Counted from the first letter of the stretch, positions 1 to 6,879 are shown. The stretch is 10,433 bases of DNA from Euperipatoides rowelli (GCA_003024985.2 PXIH01S0003897.1), one strand, 5' to 3'. Notes: a model not told the origin generated them from the sequence alone. Numbers and translations: made by a program.

Positions 1-74
1 GACATGGTGCTATCCATGTTCTAGGATGGAATATATAAAGGAGTGTGAATCCTATACTGCAGAATTCTGTTAGA

Positions 75-433
75 GACCCAAATGTAGTGGTGCATGTGGG
101 CACTAACATGTGGGTAGGAATTTTCCCAATCTATTGGTGGATAAGATGTGCCATCTTATTAGATAAATTTGATTAGTGAGTCCAGCTAGTAAGATACTAA
201 TTTCTTATATTCTTCCAAGATTTACTGTCTGACAATTATATCGGAGATATTTAGACTCACGGGTGCCTGAGGTCTCTAGAGAGGTGGCTCGAGTGTGCAA
301 ATCAGAAAATGTTCAGCTGGTAGTTACAGTCAGGCCTTTACTTCTAAGATAGATACTATTGGATCGATTTAATCTGAATAAGTGTGGGAAGGCTATACTC
401 AGCAGAGCTATTTCCAGTGTCATTATTAAGGGA
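75..433 (+). pseudogene. ORF1 remnant with SGNH esterase-like domain
   Basis: Conceptual translation from 75 gives DPNVVVHVGTN (75-107), which matches the strand and G-x-N block of SGNH hydrolases as found in CR1/L2 ORF1 proteins. Downstream pieces read SREVARVCKSENVQLVV (about 277-325) and then DRFNLNKCGKAILSRA from 362. These correspond to the usual ARVCKSEGVQLV and DGxHLNxxGxxxL segments of this domain. Family knowledge: ORF1 esterase-like domains accompany the RNA-binding part of the protein and are thought to help particle formation or membrane association. Stops and frameshifts separate the pieces (for example TAG near 174). The position of the catalytic D-x-x-H histidine reads Asn (371-373). 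The copy is non-functional. The N-terminal part of ORF1 is absent from the window. Confidence 0.65.
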
Positions 434-640
434 AAACGTTAGTCTATTTTAAGAAATTTTACAGTTAATAATAATAAAAGTAATGTTAGGAATGTAGCCT
501 ACTCATAACATATTTAAAAGAATAGAGAGATAAATGAAATAATAGATAATTTAGGAATTAGTGGAAATAAAATTTGCAAGCCCAACAATAGTAAAGTTAG
601 TGGAGTAATAAATTAAACGTCGGACTCTAATTTCATTAAA

Positions 641-1381
641 TCTTTGAAATGTTTTTACACAAATGCTAGGAGTGTTAGAAATAAATTGTCAGAACTTGAA
701 CTAGTTATTGCTTTAGAGAAATTTGAAATTGTAGCTATTACTGAGACTTGGGCAGATAGATATAAATGATGATGACATTCTGAAATTTCCAGGTTATAAA
801 TTATTTAGCAGAGATAGGAATGATGGTGTATTATTTTATGTTAAAGAGGAGATTAATATTATGATTTCTGATATAAATGAGATTAAAAAGGATGTGGAAT
901 TGGTGTGGATATAATTTGAATTTAGAGGATCTAAAGGAGAAAAAATACTTGTAGCCTAGTAAATTGTTATAGGCCACCAGGAATGAATGTATTATATGAT
1001 AAGCAATTACATGATCAAATTGTATATGCAGCTTCTAAGAGGGAATTAGTTACGAGTTATTTTAATCATGAAAATATTAATTGGAATGATGAGGTAGCTA
1101 TTTTGGTTACCGGTAATGAGTTTTTAGAAATAGTTCAGGATTGTTTTCTTAAGTAGCATGTTTTGTTGCCAACTAGAGATGAAGCAATACCTGATTATGT
1201 ACTTAATTCAGATTCTTATATTGTTAGTGATATAGAAGTTAGAGAACATCTTGATGATAGTGATCATAATATTATAAGGTTTTATTTGACTTTAAACGGT
1301 GAAATTAGAGGCAATGATATGTTAGTTCCAGATTTAGGAATAATCCAAAATGGTTTACTTAAGACGTTAGAAGGAGTTTAA
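641..1381 (+). pseudogene. ORF2 endonuclease-domain remnant of CR1-like element
   Basis: Reading from 641 gives YTNARSVRNKLSELE followed by IVAITETWAD, the Asn and Glu blocks of the APE-type endonuclease that nicks target DNA for target-primed reverse transcription. A +1 shift near 755 leads to DINDDDILKFPGYKLFSR and FYVKEEI; the usual glycine-rich stretch before FYVKE is shortened to DG. After stops near 913 and 958 come NCYRPPGMN and ENINWND. The conserved GDFN block reads SYFN (1055-1066), so the catalytic Asp is replaced by Tyr. A TAG at 1154-1156 interrupts the segment FL.xHV.LPTR, apparently where Gln is normally found. The SDHN block (1259-1270) is intact in the open stretch 1157-1381. 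The arrangement matches the family well, but the enzyme is inactive as read. Confidence 0.8.
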
Positions 1382-1740
1382 TGAGAAGCAAAGAGCATTT
1401 AGAAAATTTAAAAGTTCAAATAGTGATAAAGATAAATTAAGTTATAAATTATGTCTTAGTAAGTTTAAAAAATCTATTTGTGTTTCTAAAAAGAACCTAA
1501 AAAAATTGGTTGGTAATATTAATGTAGTAAGCATAGAATTAGAGAACAATTAGGACCTTTAAAGATTAAGGGAAATTAATTTATTAGTGAAGATTTGGAT
1601 GTGGCTGAGGAATTAAATAAATATTTTGCATCTGTTTATATAAAGGAAAATAGTTTTGAGAGAAATTTTTGTTTTATCTAATAAATATTCAAGTTTTGAT
1701 ATGATTGAAATTAATAGTATGGTAGTAGTAATTGTAAGGA

Positions 1741-2898
1741 TGATAAGAAAACATTAAGTGTTGTAAATCTCCTGGTCCTGATAATATTTATCCTAAAGTG
1801 TTGAAGGAAGTTTGTTTTGAGATTATTGAGGCATTAGTTTTGTTTTTTCATCTTCAATTGAGACTGGATTCATTCTGAAGGATTGGAGAATTGCTAATGT
1901 GGTGCAACATTTTATAAAAGGTTCTAAAAGTAATCCTAACAATTATAGGCCAATTAGTTTAACTTCAGTACTAGGTAAGTTGTTTGAATCTATTATAAAG
2001 GATTTGATTATGGATTACTTTAATCAGAATTATTTGTTTGGTAAGTCATCACAACATGGATTTAGGAATAAAATATAATGTCTGACTAATCTTTTAGAAT
2101 TTTATGATGATATTACTAGTTTAGTGAATGAGGATAATGCTGTTGATGTAGTTTTCTTAGATTTTCAAAAAAACTTTTGATAAGGTAGCTCATGGTAGAT
2201 TAATAGCTAAAATTAAAAGTAGATGTATTCATGGAGATCTATTAAATCAGATTCAAAATTGTTTAAGTGATAGAAAACAGAAAGTAGTTATTAATGGAAA
2301 ATTTTCTATTTGGGAAGAAGTGTCAAGTGGGGTTCCACAGGGATCAGTTTTAGGATCCTTACTTTTTTTAATATTTGTTGATCTGGATGTTAATATTATA
2401 AGTAAAATTAGTAAATTTGCTGATGTTACTAAATTAGATGGTATTGAAGAGGCATTATTGATACAAAATGATTTGGATAAATTAAGTAACTGGACTAAGG
2501 TTTGGCAAATGGATTTTAATGTAGCTAAATGTCAAATAGTTCATTTTGGTAGAAATAATAAGTTTAAATGCAGAATGAATGATAGTGAGATTATTGCGAT
2601 TGAGGCGGCAAGGAATTTGGGTGTTATAATTCACGAATCTTGTAAGCCTAGTAAACAGTGTGTCGAAGCATGTAAAAAGGCTAATATAATGTTTTGTATG
2701 TTCAAAAGAACTATTGCATGTAGAGATTCTGAGGTTGTTTTACACTTGTATAAATATTGGTAAGGATACATTTGTAGTATTGTATACAATTGTGGTCTTC
2801 ATACTATAGGAAGGAATAAAAGTATAGATTTATTGGAGAAGCTAGCTAGGTCTGTTGATTTTTTTAAAGCATGGTTGAGGAGTTTATTGAAGGCTTAA
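1741..2898 (+). pseudogene. ORF2 reverse transcriptase remnant of CR1-like element
   Basis: RT blocks are visible in order: KSPGPDNIYPKVLKE (from about 1766), NYRPISLTSVLGKLFE (about 1943-1990), QHGFRNK then a stop and CLTNLLEF (about 2052-2102), and VVFLDFQK (motif A, about 2145-2172). An apparent extra A in the seven-A run at 2167-2173 shifts the frame. From 2161 to 2763 one frame stays open and reads DKVAHGRL, SSGVPQGSVLGSLLF, ISKFADVTKL and NLGVIIHE. Motif C, normally FADD, reads FADV with GTT at 2425-2427, so the second catalytic Asp is lost. The usual Pro in QGSVLGP is Ser. A TAA at 2761-2763 interrupts the thumb region, which then continues in the same frame (YICSIVYNCG, SIDLLEKLA) to a stop at 2896-2898. 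The region 1382-1740 is the poorly conserved linker between endonuclease and RT. Confidence 0.9.
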
Positions 2899-2969
2899 CT
2901 AGTTAGGTATTGCGATGGGTATATTTAATTGATATTTTATTTTAATTAAATTCCCAAGGACTAAAAAAT

Positions 2970-3003
2970 TAAAAAAAAAATAAATAAATAAATAAATAAA
3001 TAA
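2970..3003 (+). repeat. A-rich (AAAT)n 3' tail of the retrotransposon
   Basis: About 70 bp after the last RT-frame stop the sequence becomes A-rich and then a run of AAAT units (about 2988-3002). Short tandem 3' tails are typical of non-LTR elements, so I take this as the right boundary of the CR1-like copy. A simple repeat unrelated to the element is possible. Confidence 0.6.
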
Positions 3004-3635
3004 TATTAGATTAGGACTAGGAACAATCTCACTGGACTGTGGTCTGTTGTTGTCAGTCATATTTGTATTTAAAAGATCATTCAAATCGGATCAAAATGAT
3101 ACAAGATACAATAGGACAAATTGCACTATATTTATTATTTTTTTGTGTTTTAAGCTAAAACTATCACTTATTCATAAAAATAGTAATAACAAAAAATATA
3201 GAAAATAAAAAAAATTAAAATTGGATAAAAATTAACCGAAATACAAGCAAATATCTATAAGAATTAAAATTGGTCACCATTTTGAAATGACGCCATTTTG
3301 AAAGTGGCACAAAAGCATTTCTGTATCCGAACACATATAGGAACAGGAAAGAATAAGTTCCTTGCCTTCTTCACAAAGTAGCATACGGGGTACATTATGG
3401 CACTGGACTATATGTTTCTTCGTCATTTTCTTTGAAATTAAATGAATAAAAAAAAAAAAATTCCATTTCCTGCGACATATAATGTTAAAATTGGGTAACT
3501 GGATTTATTTCATCCTAGTGATTGATCTGTTCCAAAAGGTTTTTTTTTTTTTTTTACTAATCATATCAAATTTTGCCATTTTCAACTAATGCATGAATTT
3601 AGAGATTCTGAAGTGAAACTTCTACTAGTGGCCCC

Positions 3636-3662
3636 TATCACTTTTTTAAAAATAAAGTGATA
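3636..3662. repeat. Small perfect hairpin, 9-bp arms
   Basis: TATCACTTT (3636-3644) and AAAGTGATA (3654-3662) are perfect reverse complements separated by 9 bases. No T run follows, so it does not look like a terminator. In DNA this AT-rich it may be chance. Confidence 0.5.
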
Positions 3663-3941
3663 AATAAAATGTTTAACGTTCACTGATTTTGATTCTTTTT
3701 GCCTCATTTTAAAGAAAATAAATATATTTTTAGAAAAATTAATTAAATAAAATTGAATAAAATGTTTAATTTTTGTTTTAAAACTGAATTTAAAAAATCA
3801 CTTTTGTGCTGTACAATTTTAACATAAAAATAACATCTTTATTTTATATTGTTTGAAATGTGTTGCATTTTAAATTCAATTTTGAAGTTTTTTAATACTT
3901 AAATAGAAGTTTTAATGCCCTTATTTAATTGTAGAGGGAGT

Positions 3942-3949
3942 AAGAATTT
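3942..3949. repeat. Left target-site duplication of the foldback element
   Basis: AAGAATTT abuts the left inverted repeat and is repeated exactly at 4664-4671. A T on the outer side of both copies' alignment allows a 10-bp reading with one mismatch (TAAGAATTTA / TAAGAATTTG) if the TIR is taken to begin at CTAG. Confidence 0.75.
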
Positions 3950-4089
3950 ACTAGCGTCTTGATCTCAGATTTCACATCTCGGATCCTCTTAAATAATAAA
4001 CATTTTTTTCGTGGTTTCACTCATAATTAAGATGATATGAGCTGACAAAAATCAACACTACAGTGAAAAAAAGACATAATAATTAAATA
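3950..4089. repeat. Left terminal inverted repeat of the foldback element
   Basis: Pairs with 4510-4663. Landmarks on this strand are GATCTCAGATTTCACATCTC (3961-3980), CCTCTTAAATAATAAA, GGTTTCACTCATAATT and AACACTACAGTGAAA (4054-4068). Just inside, AGACATAATAATTAAATA (4072-4089) matches the other arm only if a block of about 21 bp present in the right arm is skipped. Confidence 0.8.
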
Positions 4090-4201
4090 TTCTAATATAA
4101 TAACGAAATCTAGCCTGATAATCAACCATGTGATAGTAAAATTTCTGAATTAAATCACATGGTTGACTATCGGGCTAGATTTTATGTTTTTATATTAGAA
4201 T
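4089..4201. repeat. Large internal hairpin with 46-48-bp arms and a 19-base loop
   Basis: Left arm 4089-4134 begins ATTCTAATATAA and ends CAACCATGTGAT. Right arm 4154-4201 begins ATCACATGGTTGACTA and ends TATTAGAAT. A few mismatches and a 2-base length difference are seen. The arms share nothing with the outer inverted repeats, so this may be a separate small inverted-repeat element inserted into the foldback element, or part of its original interior. No clear target duplication flanks it. Confidence 0.75.
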
Positions 4202-4377
4202 CTATACATTAATACGTGAAGGGAAAACTTTGGATCCCTTTTTAAGCATATCAGGCGCACGGAGGAGTGTGAGATTTGGCAGAGTTAAACTATACATTAA
4301 TACGTGAAGGGAAAACTTTGGATCCCTTTTTAAGCATATCAGGCGCACGGAGGAGTGTGAGATTTGGCAGAGTTNAA
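4202..4377. repeat. Exact 88-bp tandem duplication
   Basis: Unit 4202-4289 (starting CTATACATTAATACGTGAAG) is repeated at 4290-4377 with no difference except an undetermined base at 4375. The unit is more GC-rich than its surroundings and contains a small inverted pair, AAGGGA / TCCCTT. Total identity inside an element whose own arms have diverged by about 10% means either a very recent duplication or an assembly artefact. Confidence 0.9.
4375..4375. other. Undetermined base (N)
   Basis: This is the only N in the window. It lies two bases before the end of the second copy of the 88-bp duplication, which is where a contig join or unresolved overlap would be expected. Confidence 0.95.
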
Positions 4378-4476
4378 GTTTATATGGAGAGGGAGTGCAA
4401 TGAGCTAAAATTTATATATAAAATTAAAACATTCATTGTTTAGCGTTGTGGTGGCTTTTTACAAATTAATCTCTTA

Positions 4477-4495
4477 TTGGTCGAATTTCGACCAA
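4477..4495. repeat. 19-bp perfect palindrome around one base
   Basis: TTGGTCGAA and TTCGACCAA flank a single T. It lies inside the foldback element just before its right arm. It could be a protein-binding palindrome or a structural remnant; nothing nearby assigns a role. Confidence 0.6.
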
Positions 4496-4509
4496 CACTG
4501 GATTACTAG

Positions 4510-4663
4510 TATTTAATTATTATGCCAGAATAGTTGATTATTTTGTCTATTTTCACTGTAGTGTTAATTTTTCCGCTCATATCAAATTATGAGTGAAACC
4601 ACAAAAACAATGCTTATTATTTAAGAGGATCTGAGATGTGAAATCCGAGATCCAGACGCTAGT
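4510..4663. repeat. Right terminal inverted repeat of the foldback element
   Basis: Reverse complement of the left arm. Landmarks are TTTCACTGTAGTGTT (4551-4565), ATGAGTGAAACCAC (4589-4602), TTATTATTTAAGAGGATC (4614-4631) and GATGTGAAATCCGAGATC (4635-4652). It is about 14 bp longer than the left arm, because of an extra block of about 21 bp near 4523-4544, partly offset by a small gap elsewhere. Confidence 0.8.
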
Positions 4664-4671
4664 AAGAATTT
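4664..4671. repeat. Right target-site duplication of the foldback element
   Basis: AAGAATTT directly follows the right inverted repeat and is identical to 3942-3949. Together they fix the element ends to within one base. Confidence 0.75.
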
Positions 4672-4946
4672 GTCATTTTTCTCCCCTAAAAACCCAATTT
4701 TAGAATATTGATCTATTGTTATTAAATTGATTTGAAAAAAAAAAAAAAACTTCCGTATTAATAGCTTATTAAATTTTCTTTCAGCTGGTAGTTTAATTAT
4801 TAAAATTGGTTAAAAAATAAGATTCTGTATTATTTGTATTTTTTTAACTGTGAACCTCTATTGTTTGCAATCAAGATAATGAATGTATTACTGAGCTTGA
4901 AATATCTTTATATACATTCTTATTTTTACTCTTCTTTAATTTATAG

Positions 4947-5056
4947 GTAGTTGTGCCACAAGATTTAAACGGTATTAAGGTGTTTTGGTCTATGTCAGAT
5001 ACTGAAAATGTAAATGAAATTGCTGATATTTTATGTAAAAAATCCTCTGTATTAAG
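4947..5056 (+). CDS. Internal exon resembling mitochondrial ribosome-binding factor A (partial gene)
   Basis: A pyrimidine-rich tract ending TTTATAG (to 4946) precedes, and GTAAGAT follows from 5057, giving a 110-bp exon with consensus splice sites. Only the frame starting at 4947 is open; the other two stop early. It is phase 0 at the start and ends two bases into a codon. The 36-residue peptide contains VPQDLNGIKVFWSM near its start and CKKSSVLR at its end. RbfA proteins have a KH-like fold in which a strand of the pattern DL..akVyw is followed by a helix ending near a ..lR.lL turn; this order and spacing fit. RbfA binds the small ribosomal subunit and aids 12S rRNA maturation in mitochondria. 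No other exon of the gene could be found here; flanking introns would extend across the transposons on both sides. The family call rests on one short exon, so it remains tentative. Confidence 0.55.
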
Positions 5057-5206
5057 GTAAGATAGTAATTAGCATATTTTTATTTTATATTTACATGAAA
5101 AGTTAATTTAATCACTCATAAATATGTTATTCATCTGAATTGAGGCTTAATTAATTCTATTCCCCAAATGATTATCCAATATAAATAAAGAATGTAATGG
5201 AGACTA

Positions 5207-5217
5207 CCCCCCCCCCC
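5207..5217. repeat. Run of 11 C within a pyrimidine-rich patch
   Basis: A C11 tract is followed by a CCTCC/CCATCC-rich stretch to about 5272, which stands out from the AT-rich surroundings. It is a simple low-complexity patch in the presumed intron after the RBFA-like exon; length errors are likely in the C run. Confidence 0.8.
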
Positions 5218-5333
5218 TTGAGGACTACCCTCCTAACCATCCTCCCTCCTCACTTAATCCATCCACCCTCTTACCTCATGTACTGTACCTACAGACAGAC
5301 AGTTGTATATAAATGAGTATACTATAACTAAAT

Positions 5334-5430
5334 ATTATTATATCTAAATAATTATATATTGTATACAATAGTAAAATATTACATTTAAATAACTATATTA
5401 TATAAAAGTAGAGAGTCCCTAAGTTATAAT
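5334..5430. repeat. Left inverted repeat of the MITE-like element (uninterrupted)
   Basis: This arm contains ACATTTAAATAACTATATTA with one TTAA (5384-5387 region), the sequence that corresponds to the insertion point in the other arm. It therefore records the state before the piggyBac-like insertion. Confidence 0.8.
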
Positions 5431-5742
5431 AGGCTAATATATTAATAGGATAAACTATCATTTTAGCCTTAGGAGAATATTAACTATATTATATAAATAA
5501 ATGTATAATGCATATAATAACTACCATGATAATATAATATACCGGTAATTGTGTTTACTTGGATACAGATTATAAAGACCTTAAATAAACCTCTGCCTGT
5601 GAATAGAGAACCTAGCCTGTTACCTGTTGCCATAATATAGAAATATATTTTATAAATTCATCATCCTCCATGACAAGCAGCATAATATTCAACATCACAC
5701 CTTCTAGAATAAACCCTACGCCTACAAAAGTACTGTTATATC

Positions 5743-5787
5743 ATTATAACTTAGGGCTCTCTACTTAAATATAATATAGTTGTTTAA
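5743..5787. repeat. Right inverted repeat, inner part
   Basis: ATTATAACTTAGGGCTCTCT (5743-5762) and AATATAGTTGTTTAA pair with 5384-5430 of the left arm. The arm then breaks off at TTAA, exactly where the piggyBac-like element starts. Confidence 0.8.
5784..5787. repeat. Left TTAA target-site copy
   Basis: TTAA directly before the CCTTCGAGC end. The intact arm of the host element has a single TTAA at the matching place. Confidence 0.8.
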
Positions 5788-5813
5788 CCTTCGAGCAGGC
5801 GTGCACAAATTTT

Positions 5814-5871
5814 TAATGTGAGCGATCGTGTGTCGTAATTTTTAACGTGAGCGGTTGCGTGTCGTAATTTT
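5814..5871. repeat. Two 29-bp subterminal direct repeats in the piggyBac-like element
   Basis: The unit is TAAYGTGAGCG followed by a variable RTYGYG core and TGTCGTAATTTTT, at 5814-5842 and 5843-5871. Subterminal repeats are often transposase-binding sites; that role is inferred here. Confidence 0.7.
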
Positions 5872-5941
5872 TACGATTCATAGAATCCTATGTATAAAAG
5901 TTCCAAAATATGTGTAATAATAAAATTTTTACACATATTTA

Positions 5942-6390
5942 TGTTCTATTTTTTATCAGGAATTTTAATACATAAAGAAAAAAAAATTCCAACAAACAGA
6001 TTTTTTTTTATGATTTTTTTTCTAAATGTCAGCATTCATTACACATGTATTTACTTTATGTCCAAATAATACATTATGTTAAATATTTCAAAATCTATAA
6101 CAGATAGAAAAAAACTTAAAAAATATATTTTGTTCTTAATATATAAAGAGAAAAAAATTCCAACAAACATATTTTTTTTTATGATTATTTTTCTAAATGT
6201 TGGCATTCATTACGCTTGTATTTACTGTATGTCCCAATAATAAATTGTTAAATATTTCAAAATCCATAACAGATAGAAAAAATCTTAAATAATATATTTT
6301 GTTCTATTTTTATTAGGAATTTTAATATATAAAGAAAAAAAAATTCCAACAAACAGATTTCTTTTTATAATTTTTTTTCTAAATGTCGGC
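5942..6390. repeat. Three direct copies of a roughly 170-190-bp unit
   Basis: The copies start with TGTTCT at about 5942, 6131 and 6300. Each carries ATAAAGA, an A run, ATTCCAACAAACA, a T run and CTAAATGT. The first two also carry GCATTCATTAC and AAATATTTCAAAATC. Copy 2 lacks about 17-20 bp after TGTTCT, and copy 3 stops after CTAAATGTCGGC (6390). The copies have diverged by a modest number of substitutions, so the expansion is not very recent. Confidence 0.85.
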
Positions 6391-6768
6391 TATAAAAAAA
6401 AAAAAGAAAAAACCAGTTTATCTTACATTTTCCTTTACAGTTTCTCTGTCGTTGGAGATAGAATTTTTTTGGTTTTGATTTTTGAAATCTGCATATAAAT
6501 TCTGATTTTAAAAATATATAAATTTATTCCTAAATGTTAAATAATATTTGTATTACGCTACCTGAAAGTCAATATTATAACATCGGCAGGCGCGTATCGT
6601 AAAATTTATGTCTGGACGTTTTTTTACATATAATTCTAAAAAATAACCATGCTATGTGCATGGTAAAAACCTACCAATATTGTGGTGGGGAGTTAGTTTT
6701 AGGAATAGAAGGCAGAGATAAACCCACAAAACCATACACATAGACACATTTTATAAAAAAATTAATTT

Positions 6769-6785
6769 GTCGTAAAATTTACGAC
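6769..6785. repeat. 17-bp perfect palindrome near the right end of the piggyBac-like element
   Basis: GTCGTAAA and TTTACGAC flank one A. The half-site GTCGTAA is also present in the left subterminal repeats, which suggests a shared binding site for the mobilising transposase. Confidence 0.65.
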
Positions 6786-6803
6786 AGTGCGCTCGCTCGA
6801 AGA

Positions 6804-6807
6804 TTAA
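6804..6807. repeat. Right TTAA target-site copy
   Basis: TTAA directly after the right end (GCTCGCTCGAAGA). It is the duplicate of 5784-5787 created by the insertion. Confidence 0.8.
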
Positions 6808-6861
6808 ATATAATAATATTTTACTATTGTATACAATATATAATTATTTAGATATAATAAT
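6808..6861. repeat. Right inverted repeat, outer part
   Basis: Continues the arm after the insert and the second TTAA. It runs from ATATAATAATATTTTACT to TTAGATATAATAAT and pairs with 5334-5383 of the left arm with very few differences. Confidence 0.8.
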
Positions 6862-6879
6862 GGTGTAACTGCAGTATTC

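Larger units (their letters stand above)
1..3003 (+). mobile_element. Degenerate CR1-like non-LTR retrotransposon, 5' end outside the window
   Basis: The sequence shows, in order on one strand, an SGNH-esterase-like remnant, an apurinic-type endonuclease remnant beginning with a TNARSVRNKL motif, a reverse transcriptase with recognisable blocks, and a short 3' UTR ending in (AAAT)n. An esterase-type ORF1 followed by an endonuclease-RT ORF2 is the known layout of CR1/L2-group LINEs. The RT blocks (NYRPISLTSVLGKLFE, SGVPQGSVLG) fit that group. The element is dead: the frame changes many times, stops are scattered, and motif residues have changed in all three enzymatic domains. The ORF1 start and 5' UTR lie left of the window, or the copy is 5'-truncated. 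No target-site duplication can be tested without the left end. Jockey-type is a less likely alternative because ORF1 carries an esterase-like rather than a zinc-knuckle region. Confidence 0.85.
3004..3949. other. Noncoding AT-rich stretch, no gene seen
   Basis: All frames are broken by frequent stops. It holds an A run (about 3449-3461), a T run (3540-3556), and a 16-bp imperfect tandem at 3275-3306 built on CCATTTTGAAA. If the RBFA-like exon downstream is real, this could be intron of that gene. I see no RNA gene or recognisable transposon. Confidence 0.5.
3950..4663. mobile_element. Foldback-type DNA transposon, 714 bp, non-autonomous
   Basis: The two ends are long inverted repeats: ACTAGCGTCT at 3950-3959 mirrors AGACGCTAGT at 4654-4663. 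Similarity continues for roughly 115 bp with about ten mismatches and a short indel, then resumes inward. A perfect 8-bp direct repeat, AAGAATTT, flanks the element. There is no transposase frame; the interior is a hairpin, an 88-bp duplication and a palindrome. An 8-bp target duplication fits hAT, P or Merlin. If one mismatch is allowed the flanks extend to 10 bp, which together with long TIRs would fit Mutator-like or foldback elements. The superfamily therefore stays open. It lies 283 bp upstream of the RBFA-like exon, so it may sit in an intron. Confidence 0.8.
5788..6803. mobile_element. Non-autonomous piggyBac-like element, 1,016 bp
   Basis: The ends are short inverted repeats: CCTTCGAGCAGGCGTGCAC on the left and, read inward from the right end, TCTTCGAGCGAGCGCAC, each directly against a TTAA. 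TTAA-specific insertion with TTAA duplication is the hallmark of the piggyBac superfamily, and the left end starts with CC, as is common there. Just inside lie GTCGTAA-type motifs at both ends, including two 29-bp direct repeats on the left. Another TIR-like stretch (GGCAGGCGCGTATCGTAAAA) lies at 6585-6604. There is no transposase frame; the interior is AT-rich and built largely of three direct repeats. Movement would require a transposase supplied from elsewhere. Confidence 0.75.
5334..6861. mobile_element. MITE-like inverted-repeat element split by a later insertion
   Basis: The left arm (5334-5430) matches, in reverse complement, a right arm that lies in two pieces: 5743-5787 and 6808-6861. 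When the piece between is left out, the two right parts join into one 99-bp arm that parallels the 97-bp left arm throughout. Landmarks are ATTATTATATCTAAATAATT, TATATTGTATACAATAGTAAA, AACTATATTATAT, AGTAGAGAG and CCTAAGTTATAAT. Without the insert the element is about 510 bp with no coding capacity. The outer ends are uncertain by some bases, because weak similarity continues outside (ATACT..A..AC) and no clear target duplication is seen. The superfamily is unassigned. A second partial copy of AACTATATTATATAAA lies in the interior at about 5482. Confidence 0.75.

Noticed and set aside
2981-3003. CRISPR-like or satellite array from the regular AAAT units
   Set aside because: It is a 4-bp simple repeat without spacers at the end of a LINE, best explained as its 3' tail.
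2899-3084. Minus-strand open frame of 61 codons
   Set aside because: It runs antisense through the retrotransposon's 3' UTR and A-rich tail; the poly-Leu/Ile/Phe stretch is just the reverse of the AAAT repeat.
3275-3306. Two CCATTTTGAAA words, with CGCCATTTTG resembling a YY1/Pho-type site
   Set aside because: Only one copy has the GGCG core, and the 16-bp tandem explains the recurrence. No regulatory claim is justified.
5207-5272. C-rich patch as a possible structural or regulatory element
   Set aside because: There is only one long C run; the rest is loose CCTCC/CCATCC sequence without the spaced runs needed for a convincing i-motif or G-quadruplex.
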